Positions 14,412 to 24,814 of a stretch of 49,021 bases of DNA are shown piece after piece. The notes beneath the pieces were generated by a model. The model saw nothing but the letters and a program-made list of their open reading frames with translations. It did not search any database and was not told the origin of the DNA. Source of the stretch: Paludibacteraceae bacterium. GTDB taxonomy: Bacteria; Bacteroidota; Bacteroidia; Bacteroidales; Paludibacteraceae. The translations under genes were made by a program, and so were the position numbers. The stretch spans positions 1-49,021 of the forward strand of contig JAFSQV010000022.1 of NCBI GenBank assembly GCA_017446455.1, written 5' to 3'. Position 1 is the stretch's first letter; the number at the start of each line of letters is the position of its first letter.

Positions 14412-17400
14412 ATGAGAAAAATTTTCCTCTTTGTCGCCATCTTGTTTGCTTCCTTTGCTTTGGGAGCAGACATTTCTAATTTTGCCTCCGGCATCGAGAA
14501 CGGAACAACCGGAATTAACAAAGGAGAATGCAGTTCTATCGCCGTCTCCACGGACGCCCCGCGTACGGGAGCGCAATGCCTCTCGACCGCTTACACAAGC
14601 GGAACGAATTCCAAAAAATGGTATCCGAATGTCACGTTTACCGTACCAAAGAACTCCTATTTGCATGTAATCGGTTATGCCAAGTTGCTTTCTACGGATG
14701 GAACATCCGCCAGTTCGAGCACACAGGCTTATGCCTGTGCATATCTTGGTGGGGATAATAATGGAACAGCCGTTAATTTAACTACCTCTTGGCAGCGCAT
14801 TACGGTTTCCAAGAAGGCCAGTTCAGACCAAAGCGGAGCAAAAGCCTATTTTTACCGCAAGCACACTGCGAAAAAAGAGGTATTGTTTGACGATGTTATT
14901 GCATATGTATCGACCAACTCGTCTGTGGATTTAATGGCGCCGAACGCCGCCACTTCGGCTTCAGCCACGGAAACGGAAATCACTTGGACCTGTGGAACGG
15001 ATGCCAAGACGGGTGTGCAAGCCACCCTGATTTGGAAGCGGACCTCCGGTACTGATGATGATTTGACACTAAATCCGCAGGGAATCTATGCGTTGGCTGC
15101 AACCGAAGGACCGAATGTCGATCAAAGCGGACATTGGGAGTTGGTACGCGTATTAGCCGCTGATGCCACGTCGTTTAACGCCGTTGGTTCGTTTGCCAGC
15201 AACGAGCGGTATGCGATTGTTCACCGCGACTTGGCGTATAACTATTCGAATCCGACCTATGTAACGACTCCGGACTTGTCCGTGAGAACGCTTTACTTGA
15301 AGCCGAGTGGGGATTGGTTGAGTAAGGGCGGATCCATTGACCCTCGTTTTGCAGTGTATTGTTTTGGTGGCGGAATTGAGGCTAAATGGTATGATATGGA
15401 ACTCGTGGATGCCGGATGCAGTTCGAGCATCACACTTTACAAAGCAGAAGTGAGCAAGAGTTATACCAGTTTGATTTTCTGCCGTATGAAAGGTGATGAT
15501 CCGGACAATAACTGGAACAAGCCGCCCTTATGGAACCAAACCGCCGACTTGACCATGCCGACTACCGAAGTGGCCGTGTATGAAGAACAGCATGGTTCGA
15601 GTTGGAACGGAAGTGACAATACTCACTGGAGAACCACTCCGTTGAATCTCTGCGTATCGGGTAATTGGCTTTGCTTTGCGGGCGAACAACTGACCTTGAC
15701 CGCTACCAGTATCGGTGCAACACATTACCAGTGGTACAAAGGCGGCACAGCCGAGAGTAACAAGATTCCTGGCGCCACAACGGCCACCTATATCAACTAC
15801 AACTTTAAGTTTGAAGATGCGGGAGACTACTATTGCAAGACGAAATTAGGTGATGGTACAGAACTGACCAGCACTAAACATACCGTTAAGACGCTGCGTA
15901 TCTATATTAGAAACGGTCGAGATGGCGGAGAGTACGGTTATGTCGATTTACAAAATACCGACCCCGCTAGTCATAAAGCAACGGGAATGATTTTCCTTGG
16001 CCAAGCATGGACATATGGTTTTGGTGTGAATGATGGTGTCGGGAATGAATATGGATGCAACAATCCCGAGTCCAGCAAGATGTGGAGTGGTAATTGCACG
16101 AATTGGACTATGAATGCGCCGGGCATTAAATGTCTTATGTGGACAGAGAATGGCGCTACCTATGCTTTCACGGTGGATTACACCAATTTTACCGTTCCTG
16201 TTGTTTCCGTAGCCTATCCTCCTTCCAACCAAGCAGCAGATATAATGATTTATTTCGATAACAGTTTGGTCAACTGGAGCGATCTGCATTACCGCGTGGG
16301 TACCACAAGCCACACAGATAAAACGGCTATAAGTTTGGTGCCCGGTACGGAAAATTTGTACCAATACAAAACGGTCGACCCAGGTTATAGTTTGGAAGCA
16401 TGGCATATCGCAAACAATTGTGGATATAGCGGTGATGGCTATTCTATCTATCAAACCAATACCGGAGATAGTTACGAAATATCCAAATCTGTTACCTATG
16501 AAGGTGGTGCAACCTCGCAGGACATCACTATTGTTCCGACCGGAACTTATTCAAAAGGTACCGATTCTTACAACAATCGGTGTGACTTTTACAACTACAC
16601 CATGCTGAAAGGCATGAAGACACAGAACGTGGTAATTGATGGCACGGAGAACGGAACCATCACAGTTAGTTATACGGATGTGAATGGTGATCCACAGTCG
16701 TTCACGAGTGGCGATCGCGATTTGGCGCATACTTGTATCTTGACCATCACGGCTGACGCTAATCCATGCGGGTATCAGTTGAAGTCTTTGTCCGTGAACG
16801 GTTCGCCTTTCACGAGCGGAAACACCTATACTCTGGATGCACGCACCACGATTGATGCGGAGTTCGAAACTGCCACCTACAGCGTGACGCTGCATGCGAA
16901 TGGCGGGTTAATCTTGGCAGGCGACGTGACGAATTACGCCTTTGGCATCGGTGCAACCTTGCCTACCCAGATGTCGCTGACCGGTAAGGACTTCAAGGGA
17001 TGGTATGACAACCCCGGTTTTTCCGGTTCGCCTGTAACAGAGATCACGACTACCGACTGCGGCGACAAAGAATACTGGGCAAAATGGGAAAACGAGAAAC
17101 TGAAAGTGACCTATATCATCGGCGGCTGTCAAGTGACCGGCGGTGAGTGGTTACAAGGACAAGACGGCAGTTACAGCGCGTGGCTGTTCAAAGGCGGATC
17201 CGCACCAGCTGCAAACAGTCTAACAGCCACATCAGACATCAAGATTCCTTCACTCAGTTCTACCGATCAGTGGTTCTTGACCAAAGATGTAACGCTTCTG
17301 ACCTCCAGCAGCGATTGGAGTCACACCAATGATGCCACGACGAAGGCGAACAAATCGATTCGCGCTTTCAAGGTAGGAAGCGGTAGTACTGTGAAGTTTG

Positions 17401-20400
17401 ACCTGAAGGATTTAGTAGCCAGCAGCATCATGTTTTATGTCTTCCCGAGTAATAATGATGCGTATTCGGTGGATATAACAGTAAATGGCACTACCACAAC
17501 TCACCCGATCGCGTCGGGTGAGCAATACCAGTTGCACCGCTTTGACTATTTTGAGGGTTCCTATACCGGGGAGTTTTCTATCAAGAGTGTGGGTAAAGAG
17601 AGTCGCGTCGTGGTAGTAGTAGAAGTGCCGACCGTGACGATCACCTTCGACAAGAACGGCACAGAGGCAACCGGAACAATGGAGCCGCTGGTCGTTCCCA
17701 AAGGCACACAACCAACCTTGCCGGCGAATAACTTCGTATGGACGAACCATGAGTTCCAATGCTGGACAGAAGGTTCTACTACCGGTCCCGCGATTGCTGA
17801 TGAAGCGAAATACACAGCGACCGCCAACGTGACCCTCTTTGCCAAATGGATTGAGCATATAGAGACCGTAGTGACCTTGAGTGCGCCGGATGCGGAGAAC
17901 CAAGAAGAATATACCAAATCCGTGACAGCTGTTTATACGCAGGCTATGCCAACTGTAGCAGTAGTGCCTACACGCGAGTGGTATACCTTTGAGGGTTATT
18001 TTGAGAATCCGGACGGTTCCGGTACACAGTACTATGCTCCGACAGGTGAGGGCGTGACTGCTTGGGATAAAACCAGTTCGACGGCCACGCTCTACGCCAA
18101 ATGGACAGAGATCAAGCATACGGAAATCACCTTAGTAGCTACCGGTGCATACAACCACTATACCTCTTCGGTAGTTGCCGGACTGAATCAGCCGATGCCA
18201 GTTATCTCGACACTGCCGCAGAGCACTACGGACGTGTTTGCCGGCTATTTCGAGAATCCGGATGGCAGCGGTACGCAGTACTATACTGGAACAGGAACAG
18301 GTGCAAAAAACTGGGATAAGGATGTTACCTCCGCTACGCTCTACGCCAAATGGTTAGAGCCCTGCGATGTCGCGCCTACATTGACCTCAGCGGCACCCAT
18401 CATCACCATTTGGAACGGCAAGAAAGCGGATGTGACCTTGGCGACTTTGTCCTGCTCAGTAGACACAACGACGCTTAAGTACTTGTACGTTTCAGCAACG
18501 GATAACATCACGGGCTGCGAATATAAATTCTTCGACTCGCGTCTGCATATCATCGGTACGCCTACGGGGTACACAAGCGCAGTAACAAAGGATATCACAT
18601 TTACGTTCAAGAACAACTGCGATCCGGCAAGAACCTATACCGTAACGCAAACCATTCGCATCAACCCGGAAGGTCAGAAGGCACGTATCGCCTTTATCTT
18701 GACCGGTACAGAAAGTGGAGGTTTTGACGCATACACGGAAAGCGACTCTACGAGTTGCGCGGAACTCATAGAGTACCTGAACCGAACCTATGACGTGCGA
18801 TGCGTGAATGGTTACGCAACTAAGAACGTATCAGATCTGGCTACCTATTATTCCAATTACGACCTGCTGATTGTAACCGATTTCCTTGACACAGGTAAAG
18901 GTTACACGAATGCGATCGGTACGCTGATTGATAAGAAACCTATTCTGAGTTTTGAGGCTTATGTAGCAAACCAATCGAACTGGCATATCGGTTCGAACCC
19001 CAAAGATCCGAAACCGAAAGTACAAGACATGAAAGTGCTTTGTGCCGGTCACGCTATCTTCGCGGACGCCAAATATGACGATACAGATACGGATTTGGTT
19101 GACGTAATCAATGATACGGACACAACCGTACACGTATTAGATGCCTTAAGTTCGGAAGCGAAAGCAAAAGGTTTGCAGGGCTTCACCATCAATGAAGCAC
19201 CGGACTTTATCTTCTTGGCAACGATACGCGATGAAGACAACAAGCGCGACCTGATTGTATGCTGCGAGCGTCAAGTGGTATTCTCTGCCCGACTGATGCT
19301 GTACGGTATCAATTTCTACGAGATGGGCAACTTATCCAAGGCAGGACGTATCATCATTCGCCAGATGGCGGACTACCTGCTGATGACCGATGAGACGAAA
19401 ATCGCCGACTGTTCGCTGGTATTCGACAACGGCGCCGGCAACCCGGATAAGAGTAGTTGCGGCGACAATAAATGGAACAATCCGGCCAACTGGTATCCCG
19501 GATACAACATCATTCCGACACCGGTTCATCCGACGCGTATTGTGGCAGAGTGCCATGTGGATTATGACGCAGCACATGCCGGAAGTGTGAAAGTGAACAC
19601 CGGTCGAGACGAACACGGCAAGACTGTAAACGGCAAGTTGATTATCGAGCCGAATGGCGGATTGACCATCGCCGGTATGGTAGCAACCGTACACGACACG
19701 CGGTATGCTTCGCCGATCACTATTTCTGCACAAGACTTGTTAATCAAAGCCGATGCTTCTCATAATGGTGCCTTTGTATATGGCAACAAGGAATCGGATG
19801 TTCGTGCGACAGTGCAATACTATAGCCGCGGAACAGATGCCAAGACGGCTAGTCCGGTATGGCAATACATGGGTATTCCGTTCCAAGCCGCACATACCGC
19901 TATCCAAATGTACTACGAGGCATGGATGTGCCGCTGGGCGAGCGGTTCGACCGACGGCTTAGGCGGACTCTGGAAGTGGGTAGAAAACGATGAACTATTA
20001 CTGCCGTTCGAAGGTTATTGTATCACGCAGGAAGCAGCGAAGACCTATACCTTCTCCGGTAAACTTAACCCACCCGTCACAACTCGTATCGTATTGGACA
20101 ACCGCGATGCGGACGGATACGCTTTTGCTGCCAACAGTTGGACCGCACCGATCAAGATTTCACAGATGCAAGATGCGGACTTTATTAATGCAGATAAATC
20201 CATCTATATCTATCATACCGGAACGTATGCCCAATGGAACACCAACAAAGAAACGGTCATCAATACAAAGACCAGCAGTAGTTCGATTGTTCCGGGTCAA
20301 TATGCCGTTATTCCTATCCACTCGTCGCCATACATCGGCGTGGATTCCGTTATTCCGGCTATGCAGGGATTCTTCGTTCATACGACTGCTGCGAATGCTG

Positions 20401-21038
20401 AACTGAAACTGGTTTATAACCGCACCGTATATGACGGCTCGTATTTCAAGACCTCCACACAACCGATGCGTGCACCACGCAGCGAGAGCCGACCGGAAGT
20501 GATGCAACTGATTGTCAGCGGTGAGAACTATGGCGACCGCGTACATATCCTTGCTCGCGACGGTTTCTCCGAAAATTTCGAAGACGGATGGGACGGCCGT
20601 AAGATTGAGGGCGACGAGAACGCCCCGATGTTAGCGGTAGTGAAAGAAGCCGGCGACATGGCTGTAGCGGCGATTGAGACGGCAGAGGAACGCGAGTTGA
20701 GTTTCCGCGCGGGTAGCGAGACGGAATACACGTTCTGCTTCCAATACGAAGGCGAGACGATTTATCTGTACGACCGGTTAGCGGACCAGGCGGTGGAGAT
20801 CAAGACGGGTAACACCTACTCCTTCACGGCGGAGAATAAGACCGCGGCTAAACGGTTTATCATCACCAAGAACCCACCGCGTATACCGACAGGCATCGAG
20901 AACACGTCTGACGCATCATACTCCGATGCAGAGAAATGCATCATCGACGGCCAGTTGTATATCATCAAGGACAATCGCTTCTACGATGCGCGTGGCGTTC
21001 GGGTTCATTCCTTTAACAGAAAGGAGGTGACGCCATGA
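14412..21038 (+). CDS. Giant secreted multidomain surface protein, probable type IX cargo
   Basis: A 2208-residue exported protein. Signal peptide at 1-19 (ends SFALGA). Then a carbohydrate-binding-like beta-sandwich (about 21-170); an Ig-like domain (about 412-495, with YQWYKGG and DAGDYYC); four InlB/Listeria-Bacteroides-type repeats ending in WAKW, LFAKW, LYAKW and LYAKW (about 823-893, 1073-1147, 1152-1232, 1235-1315); an alpha/beta domain (about 1423-1650) starting RIAFILTGTESGG; a segment with the NKWNNPANWYP pattern; and a C-terminal tail ending with QLYIIKDNRFYDARGVRV, like type IX sorting tails of Bacteroidales. Probably an adhesin or polymer-binding protein at the outer surface; the ligand is unknown. 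The following gene overlaps by 4 bases (ATGA), pointing to translational coupling. Confidence 0.85.
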   Translation: MRKIFLFVAILFASFALGADISNFASGIENGTTGINKGECSSIAVSTDAPRTGAQCLSTAYTSGTNSKKWYPNVTFTVPKNSYLHVIGYAKLLSTDGTSASSSTQAYACAYLGGDNNGTAVNLTTSWQRITVSKKASSDQSGAKAYFYRKHTAKKEVLFDDVIAYVSTNSSVDLMAPNAATSASATETEITWTCGTDAKTGVQATLIWKRTSGTDDDLTLNPQGIYALAATEGPNVDQSGHWELVRVLAADATSFNAVGSFASNERYAIVHRDLAYNYSNPTYVTTPDLSVRTLYLKPSGDWLSKGGSIDPRFAVYCFGGGIEAKWYDMELVDAGCSSSITLYKAEVSKSYTSLIFCRMKGDDPDNNWNKPPLWNQTADLTMPTTEVAVYEEQHGSSWNGSDNTHWRTTPLNLCVSGNWLCFAGEQLTLTATSIGATHYQWYKGGTAESNKIPGATTATYINYNFKFEDAGDYYCKTKLGDGTELTSTKHTVKTLRIYIRNGRDGGEYGYVDLQNTDPASHKATGMIFLGQAWTYGFGVNDGVGNEYGCNNPESSKMWSGNCTNWTMNAPGIKCLMWTENGATYAFTVDYTNFTVPVVSVAYPPSNQAADIMIYFDNSLVNWSDLHYRVGTTSHTDKTAISLVPGTENLYQYKTVDPGYSLEAWHIANNCGYSGDGYSIYQTNTGDSYEISKSVTYEGGATSQDITIVPTGTYSKGTDSYNNRCDFYNYTMLKGMKTQNVVIDGTENGTITVSYTDVNGDPQSFTSGDRDLAHTCILTITADANPCGYQLKSLSVNGSPFTSGNTYTLDARTTIDAEFETATYSVTLHANGGLILAGDVTNYAFGIGATLPTQMSLTGKDFKGWYDNPGFSGSPVTEITTTDCGDKEYWAKWENEKLKVTYIIGGCQVTGGEWLQGQDGSYSAWLFKGGSAPAANSLTATSDIKIPSLSSTDQWFLTKDVTLLTSSSDWSHTNDATTKANKSIRAFKVGSGSTVKFDLKDLVASSIMFYVFPSNNDAYSVDITVNGTTTTHPIASGEQYQLHRFDYFEGSYTGEFSIKSVGKESRVVVVVEVPTVTITFDKNGTEATGTMEPLVVPKGTQPTLPANNFVWTNHEFQCWTEGSTTGPAIADEAKYTATANVTLFAKWIEHIETVVTLSAPDAENQEEYTKSVTAVYTQAMPTVAVVPTREWYTFEGYFENPDGSGTQYYAPTGEGVTAWDKTSSTATLYAKWTEIKHTEITLVATGAYNHYTSSVVAGLNQPMPVISTLPQSTTDVFAGYFENPDGSGTQYYTGTGTGAKNWDKDVTSATLYAKWLEPCDVAPTLTSAAPIITIWNGKKADVTLATLSCSVDTTTLKYLYVSATDNITGCEYKFFDSRLHIIGTPTGYTSAVTKDITFTFKNNCDPARTYTVTQTIRINPEGQKARIAFILTGTESGGFDAYTESDSTSCAELIEYLNRTYDVRCVNGYATKNVSDLATYYSNYDLLIVTDFLDTGKGYTNAIGTLIDKKPILSFEAYVANQSNWHIGSNPKDPKPKVQDMKVLCAGHAIFADAKYDDTDTDLVDVINDTDTTVHVLDALSSEAKAKGLQGFTINEAPDFIFLATIRDEDNKRDLIVCCERQVVFSARLMLYGINFYEMGNLSKAGRIIIRQMADYLLMTDETKIADCSLVFDNGAGNPDKSSCGDNKWNNPANWYPGYNIIPTPVHPTRIVAECHVDYDAAHAGSVKVNTGRDEHGKTVNGKLIIEPNGGLTIAGMVATVHDTRYASPITISAQDLLIKADASHNGAFVYGNKESDVRATVQYYSRGTDAKTASPVWQYMGIPFQAAHTAIQMYYEAWMCRWASGSTDGLGGLWKWVENDELLLPFEGYCITQEAAKTYTFSGKLNPPVTTRIVLDNRDADGYAFAANSWTAPIKISQMQDADFINADKSIYIYHTGTYAQWNTNKETVINTKTSSSSIVPGQYAVIPIHSSPYIGVDSVIPAMQGFFVHTTAANAELKLVYNRTVYDGSYFKTSTQPMRAPRSESRPEVMQLIVSGENYGDRVHILARDGFSENFEDGWDGRKIEGDENAPMLAVVKEAGDMAVAAIETAEERELSFRAGSETEYTFCFQYEGETIYLYDRLADQAVEIKTGNTYSFTAENKTAAKRFIITKNPPRIPTGIENTSDASYSDAEKCIIDGQLYIIKDNRFYDARGVRVHSFNRKEVTP
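16880..18355 (+). repeat. InlB-type repeats within the giant protein
   Basis: Four coding repeats of about 70-80 residues each ending in an (A/Y)AKW-type motif. Copies three and four are the most alike: both contain FENPDGSGTQYY and adjacent WDK.(T/V)(S/T)S.(A)TLYAKW, so they probably arose by recent duplication. A roughly 180-residue segment separates copy one from copies two to four. Confidence 0.8.
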
Positions 21039-21664
21039 AACGTTTCCGTATTCAATTGGTGATCGCACTGGTAGTGCTGATCTGTGGTGTCTCGCTGATG
21101 GGCCTCATTTACATCTTGTTCAATAAGCCAGAGGTGTATGTCAACCCGGGCGTGATTGTTACCCAACCGTCTCCGGTGTCCTCGCCGGTACAACCGATAC
21201 GCAGCAGCTCCAGTATACTGCGAGACTATCCGTACTCTTACACGATGTCATCTATGCCGGGTGCTACTGCTCCGCAAGCTACGATGCAGCCTTCGCGCGG
21301 AATATACGCCACGAGCGGCGCGCAGGTTCATAACGTCGGTGGTGGAACCGGCTACGGTATCGCTACTACTTCGAACACTCAAGCTCAACGAGGAATCAGT
21401 TATACGACAACCACCGTGACGACCTTTGCGACCTTTGCGATGAACAGTCGTCAAGTGGCAGCCCCGGAAGCACAATATGCGCCGGAGATGGCAAGACTCG
21501 TCAGTGAGCCACGTCGTGCACCGGGACCGCCGGATTTAGGAGGTGGCGAAGCACCGGGCGATCAGCAATTAGTAGAGCACCCTATAGGCTCGCCGCTGGT
21601 ACTGGTTTTGATGGCAGGACTATACGCTGCCACTATTAGAAAAAGAAAAGAAGATGCCGAATAA
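21035..21664 (+). CDS. Two-membrane-segment protein coupled to the surface protein
   Basis: A 209-residue protein of unknown function. It has a positively charged start (MKRFR), a membrane segment at about 7-28, a Pro/Ser/Thr/Gln-rich low-complexity stretch of about 150 residues, and a C-terminal membrane segment (about 184-201) preceded by PIGSP and followed by RKRKE. By charge, both ends should face the cytoplasm with the middle in the periplasm. The PxG-hydrophobic-basic ending looks like a sorting or anchoring tail, but I cannot name the family. It overlaps the giant gene by 4 bases and the HD gene by 11, so it is probably made in step with them. Confidence 0.75.
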   Translation: MKRFRIQLVIALVVLICGVSLMGLIYILFNKPEVYVNPGVIVTQPSPVSSPVQPIRSSSSILRDYPYSYTMSSMPGATAPQATMQPSRGIYATSGAQVHNVGGGTGYGIATTSNTQAQRGISYTTTTVTTFATFAMNSRQVAAPEAQYAPEMARLVSEPRRAPGPPDLGGGEAPGDQQLVEHPIGSPLVLVLMAGLYAATIRKRKEDAE

Positions 21665-22874
21665 AAGAAAGATTATTAACGACCCTGTCTTTGGGTTCTT
21701 GTCCATACCGAATGAACTGATCTACGATGTGCTGCAACATCCGTATGTGCAGCGTCTAAATCGTATTCGCCAATTGGGTTTGTCGTACTTGGTATATCCT
21801 GGTGCAATGCACAGCCGTTTCGGTCACTCGCTGGGCGCGATGCACCTGATGCACGAGGCTATCGCTTCGCTGCGTCTCAAAGGCGTGGAAATCACGGAGC
21901 ACGAAGAGACGAGCGCGATGATTGCCATCCTGCTGCACGATATCGGTCACGGTCCTTTCTCGCACGTACTCGAGCATACGCTCGTCGAAGGTGTGACGCA
22001 CGAAGATATCTCGCTTTTGATGATGGAGCGGATTAATATTGACCTGAATGGTCAATTGGACACCGCTATCTCAATCTTCAAGAACGAGTATCCGAAGCAT
22101 TTCCTGCACCAACTTATCTCGAGTCAGCTGGACGTTGATCGTATGGACTATCTCTGCCGCGATTCTTTCTTCACAGGTGTGCAGGAAGGTCGCGTGGCGA
22201 GTGAACGATTGCTGAAGATGCTCGATGTACGCGATGATCGATTGGTGGTGCAAGTGAAGGGAATCTATTCCGTAGAGAAATTCTTGGTGGCCCGCCGATT
22301 GATGTACTGGCAGGTATATCTGCACAAGACCTCTGTGGCCGCCGAACAACACTTGATAAAGATCCTGAGCCGAGCCAAAGAGTTGGCACGCGGCGGTAAA
22401 GAACTCTTCTGTTCGCCGGCTTTACGATATTTCTTGTATCAACCGGTGAACTTCCGCATGTTTAGTCCTCAGAGCGAGGCGCTGGAGAAATACGCGTTGC
22501 TTGACGACAACGATGTACTGTCCGCTATCAAGGCTTGGATTTCGTGCGACGACAAAGTGCTGAGTGCACTGAGTGAGAGTTTTGTTAACCGCCGTCTCTT
22601 CCGCGGAGAGTTGTTGGAAAAACCGTTAACGGATTCACAGAAGACGGAACTAAACAAGGAGTATGCAACACTGTTAGGTGTGTCGGAGAAAGAGGCGGAA
22701 TATTGCTGGAGCGAACATATCTCTACCAGTAACACCTATTCGGAGAAAGCCGATACGATAGATATTTTGTACTCGGACGGTACCGTGCGCGACATTGCGG
22801 ATGCCAGTGAGATACTGGACCTTGAGGCACTGACGCGCAAGCCGATTAAACGATATTTATTCAAAATGCGATAA
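21654..22874 (+). CDS. HD-domain phosphohydrolase (dGTPase-like)
   Basis: A 406-residue metal-dependent phosphohydrolase. The HD signature is complete: His53/His58 in [13 protein letters not shown], His95-Asp96 and His99 in [12 protein letters not shown], and a later Asp in [10 protein letters not shown]. Relatives include deoxynucleoside triphosphate hydrolases; the substrate here is inferred only from the family. It overlaps the membrane-protein gene by 11 bases and its stop shares a base with the start of lpxD (TAATG). The HD gene next to lpxD is a familiar arrangement in Bacteroidales, so the surface genes appear to be the additions to this operon. Confidence 0.9.
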   Translation: MPNKRKIINDPVFGFLSIPNELIYDVLQHPYVQRLNRIRQLGLSYLVYPGAMHSRFGHSLGAMHLMHEAIASLRLKGVEITEHEETSAMIAILLHDIGHGPFSHVLEHTLVEGVTHEDISLLMMERINIDLNGQLDTAISIFKNEYPKHFLHQLISSQLDVDRMDYLCRDSFFTGVQEGRVASERLLKMLDVRDDRLVVQVKGIYSVEKFLVARRLMYWQVYLHKTSVAAEQHLIKILSRAKELARGGKELFCSPALRYFLYQPVNFRMFSPQSEALEKYALLDDNDVLSAIKAWISCDDKVLSALSESFVNRRLFRGELLEKPLTDSQKTELNKEYATLLGVSEKEAEYCWSEHISTSNTYSEKADTIDILYSDGTVRDIADASEILDLEALTRKPIKRYLFKMR

Positions 22875-23914
22875 TGGAATTTAGTGCACAACAAATAGCA
22901 GCCTTACTGGGCGGAGCATTGTATGGTAACTCGAATGCGATGGTGAGCGATGTAGCTCCGATTGAGTCGGCGCAAGCACATCACTTGTCGTTCATCACCG
23001 ATGCCAAATACCTTCCCTGTCTGGAGACCACGAAGGCAGATGTGATACTTATTACGCGGAGTGTGGTAGAAGGCAAGATCCGTTTTCCGGAAGGTGAAGG
23101 CAAAGCCGGCGCAGCAGTCATCCTCGTAGAGAATGCCCGCGGGGCGATGGGACAGTTATTAGCTATTGTCTCGAAGGCCATGAATCCCGCCAAGCGAGGT
23201 ATTGAGCAACCGAGTTTCATCAGCGAAGGAGTAGTCGTTCCCGAAGAGGCGTATGTCGGTGCGTTCGCGTATATCGGCAAGAACGTGCGGTTGGGCAAGG
23301 GTGTACAGATTTATCCGAACTGCTATATCGGTGATAACGTCGTGATTGGCGACCATACCGTTCTTTATGCAGGAGTTCGCGTCTATGCAAACTGCAAGGT
23401 GGGCGCCGATTGTATCTTGCATGCCGGCGTAGTGGTCGGTTCGGACGGTTTTGGCTTTGAACCCGATGCACAGGGCGTTAATCAGAAGATTCCACAGATA
23501 GGCAACGTGATCATCGAAGACGATGTGGAAATTGGAGCGAACACCACTATTGACCGCGCGATGATGGGGTCGACTATTATTCACCGCAACGTGAAGATTG
23601 ATAACCTCGTGCAGATTGCACATAATGTCGAAGTAGGAGAGTCCACTTTCCTCTGTGCGCAGGTGGGCATCGCCGGAAGCAGTAAGATCGGCAAGCATTG
23701 TATCTTGACCGGTCAAGTGGGTGTAGCCGGACATATCGAGATAGCGGATAACTGTATCTTCGGTGCGCAGTCGGGTGTTCCGAACAGTGTACGCAAGCCG
23801 GGTATGTACCAAGGCTATCCGGCTATCGATGCCGGTAACTGGCGTCGAGCCGTAGTGGGATTCAAACAACTGCCGGATATTCTCAAACGGCTTAATGAAT
23901 TAGAGAAGAAATGA
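22874..23914 (+). CDS. lpxD: UDP-3-O-acylglucosamine N-acyltransferase
   Basis: Third step of lipid A synthesis: moves a 3-hydroxyacyl chain from acyl carrier protein to UDP-3-O-acylglucosamine, in the cytoplasm. The 346-residue product has the N-terminal uridine-binding domain ([17 protein letters not shown]), then a long left-handed beta-helix of hexapeptide repeats (about 100-320), with the catalytic His in [10 protein letters not shown]. Normal length. The start shares one base with the stop of the HD gene, and the stop overlaps lpxC by 4 bases. Confidence 0.96.
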   Translation: MEFSAQQIAALLGGALYGNSNAMVSDVAPIESAQAHHLSFITDAKYLPCLETTKADVILITRSVVEGKIRFPEGEGKAGAAVILVENARGAMGQLLAIVSKAMNPAKRGIEQPSFISEGVVVPEEAYVGAFAYIGKNVRLGKGVQIYPNCYIGDNVVIGDHTVLYAGVRVYANCKVGADCILHAGVVVGSDGFGFEPDAQGVNQKIPQIGNVIIEDDVEIGANTTIDRAMMGSTIIHRNVKIDNLVQIAHNVEVGESTFLCAQVGIAGSSKIGKHCILTGQVGVAGHIEIADNCIFGAQSGVPNSVRKPGMYQGYPAIDAGNWRRAVVGFKQLPDILKRLNELEKK

Positions 23915-24813
23915 AACAGCATACAATAAAAGAACCTTTTACCCTCAGTTCGGTGGGCTTGCACACAGGTTTGCATGTGACCGCCACTTTCAATCCTGCG
24001 CCGGCGAACACAGGTGTACGCCTTCGCCGCGTAGACCTGCCCGGACAACCATGCCACCAGGCTTTGGCAGACTATGTGTCGGGTACAGAACGCGGCACGG
24101 TGCTCGAACGAGGTAAATGGAAAATTAGTACCGTTGAGCATGCACTGAGTGCATTGTACGCGATGGGCGTTGACAACTGCATCATCGACGTAGATGCCCC
24201 GGAGATGCCGATTTTGGATGGCAGCGCCCGCTTCTTTTGTCGCGAGATAGCACGTGTAGGAGTTGAAGAACAAGATGCGGAACAGCAGGTGTATGTGGTT
24301 CGCGAACCGATCGAGTATATCTCTGAGCATGGTCACTCGATGCGTATTGAGCCATGCGACCACTATGAGGTAGATGTAACGATTGCTTTTCAATCGAACC
24401 TACTGCGCGAACAACATGCGACACTTAAGAACCTCGCTGACTATCCCAAAGAAATAGCGGCCGCACGTACGTTCTGCTTCGTGCGCGAGATAGAACCGCT
24501 GCTGCGCGTCGGGCTCATCAAAGGCGGTGATTTGAAGAACGCTCTCGTGATTTACGAGACGGAAATGTCGCAAGAAGGTATGGATTATTTCTGCGATAAG
24601 ATGGGCCAACCGCACATGGACGCCAAGAAGCTCGGCTATCTCTCGCCATTGAACTATCTCAACGAACCTGCGCGGCACAAGCTGTTAGACGTCATCGGTG
24701 ATTTATCCTTACTCGGACTTCGTCTGCAGGGTCGCATCGTAGCCTATAAACCCGGACACACGTTCAACACACAGTGCGTACGGAAACTCAGAAATATGAT
24801 AATCTCGGAATAA
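23911..24813 (+). CDS. lpxC: UDP-3-O-acyl-N-acetylglucosamine deacetylase, unfused
   Basis: The committed zinc-dependent step of lipid A synthesis. Zinc ligands are His77 ([10 protein letters not shown]), His256 and Asp260 (HKLLDVIGD); the general acid His283 lies in GHTFNTQ. The 300-residue length is that of a single LpxC. In most Bacteroidota LpxC is fused at its C-terminus to the dehydratase FabZ (about 460 residues together). Here the frame ends soon after KLRNMI and lpxA begins one base later, with no FabZ sequence in between. FabZ must be encoded elsewhere or replaced. Confidence 0.96.
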   Translation: MKQHTIKEPFTLSSVGLHTGLHVTATFNPAPANTGVRLRRVDLPGQPCHQALADYVSGTERGTVLERGKWKISTVEHALSALYAMGVDNCIIDVDAPEMPILDGSARFFCREIARVGVEEQDAEQQVYVVREPIEYISEHGHSMRIEPCDHYEVDVTIAFQSNLLREQHATLKNLADYPKEIAAARTFCFVREIEPLLRVGLIKGGDLKNALVIYETEMSQEGMDYFCDKMGQPHMDAKKLGYLSPLNYLNEPARHKLLDVIGDLSLLGLRLQGRIVAYKPGHTFNTQCVRKLRNMIISE

Positions 24814-24814
24814 T

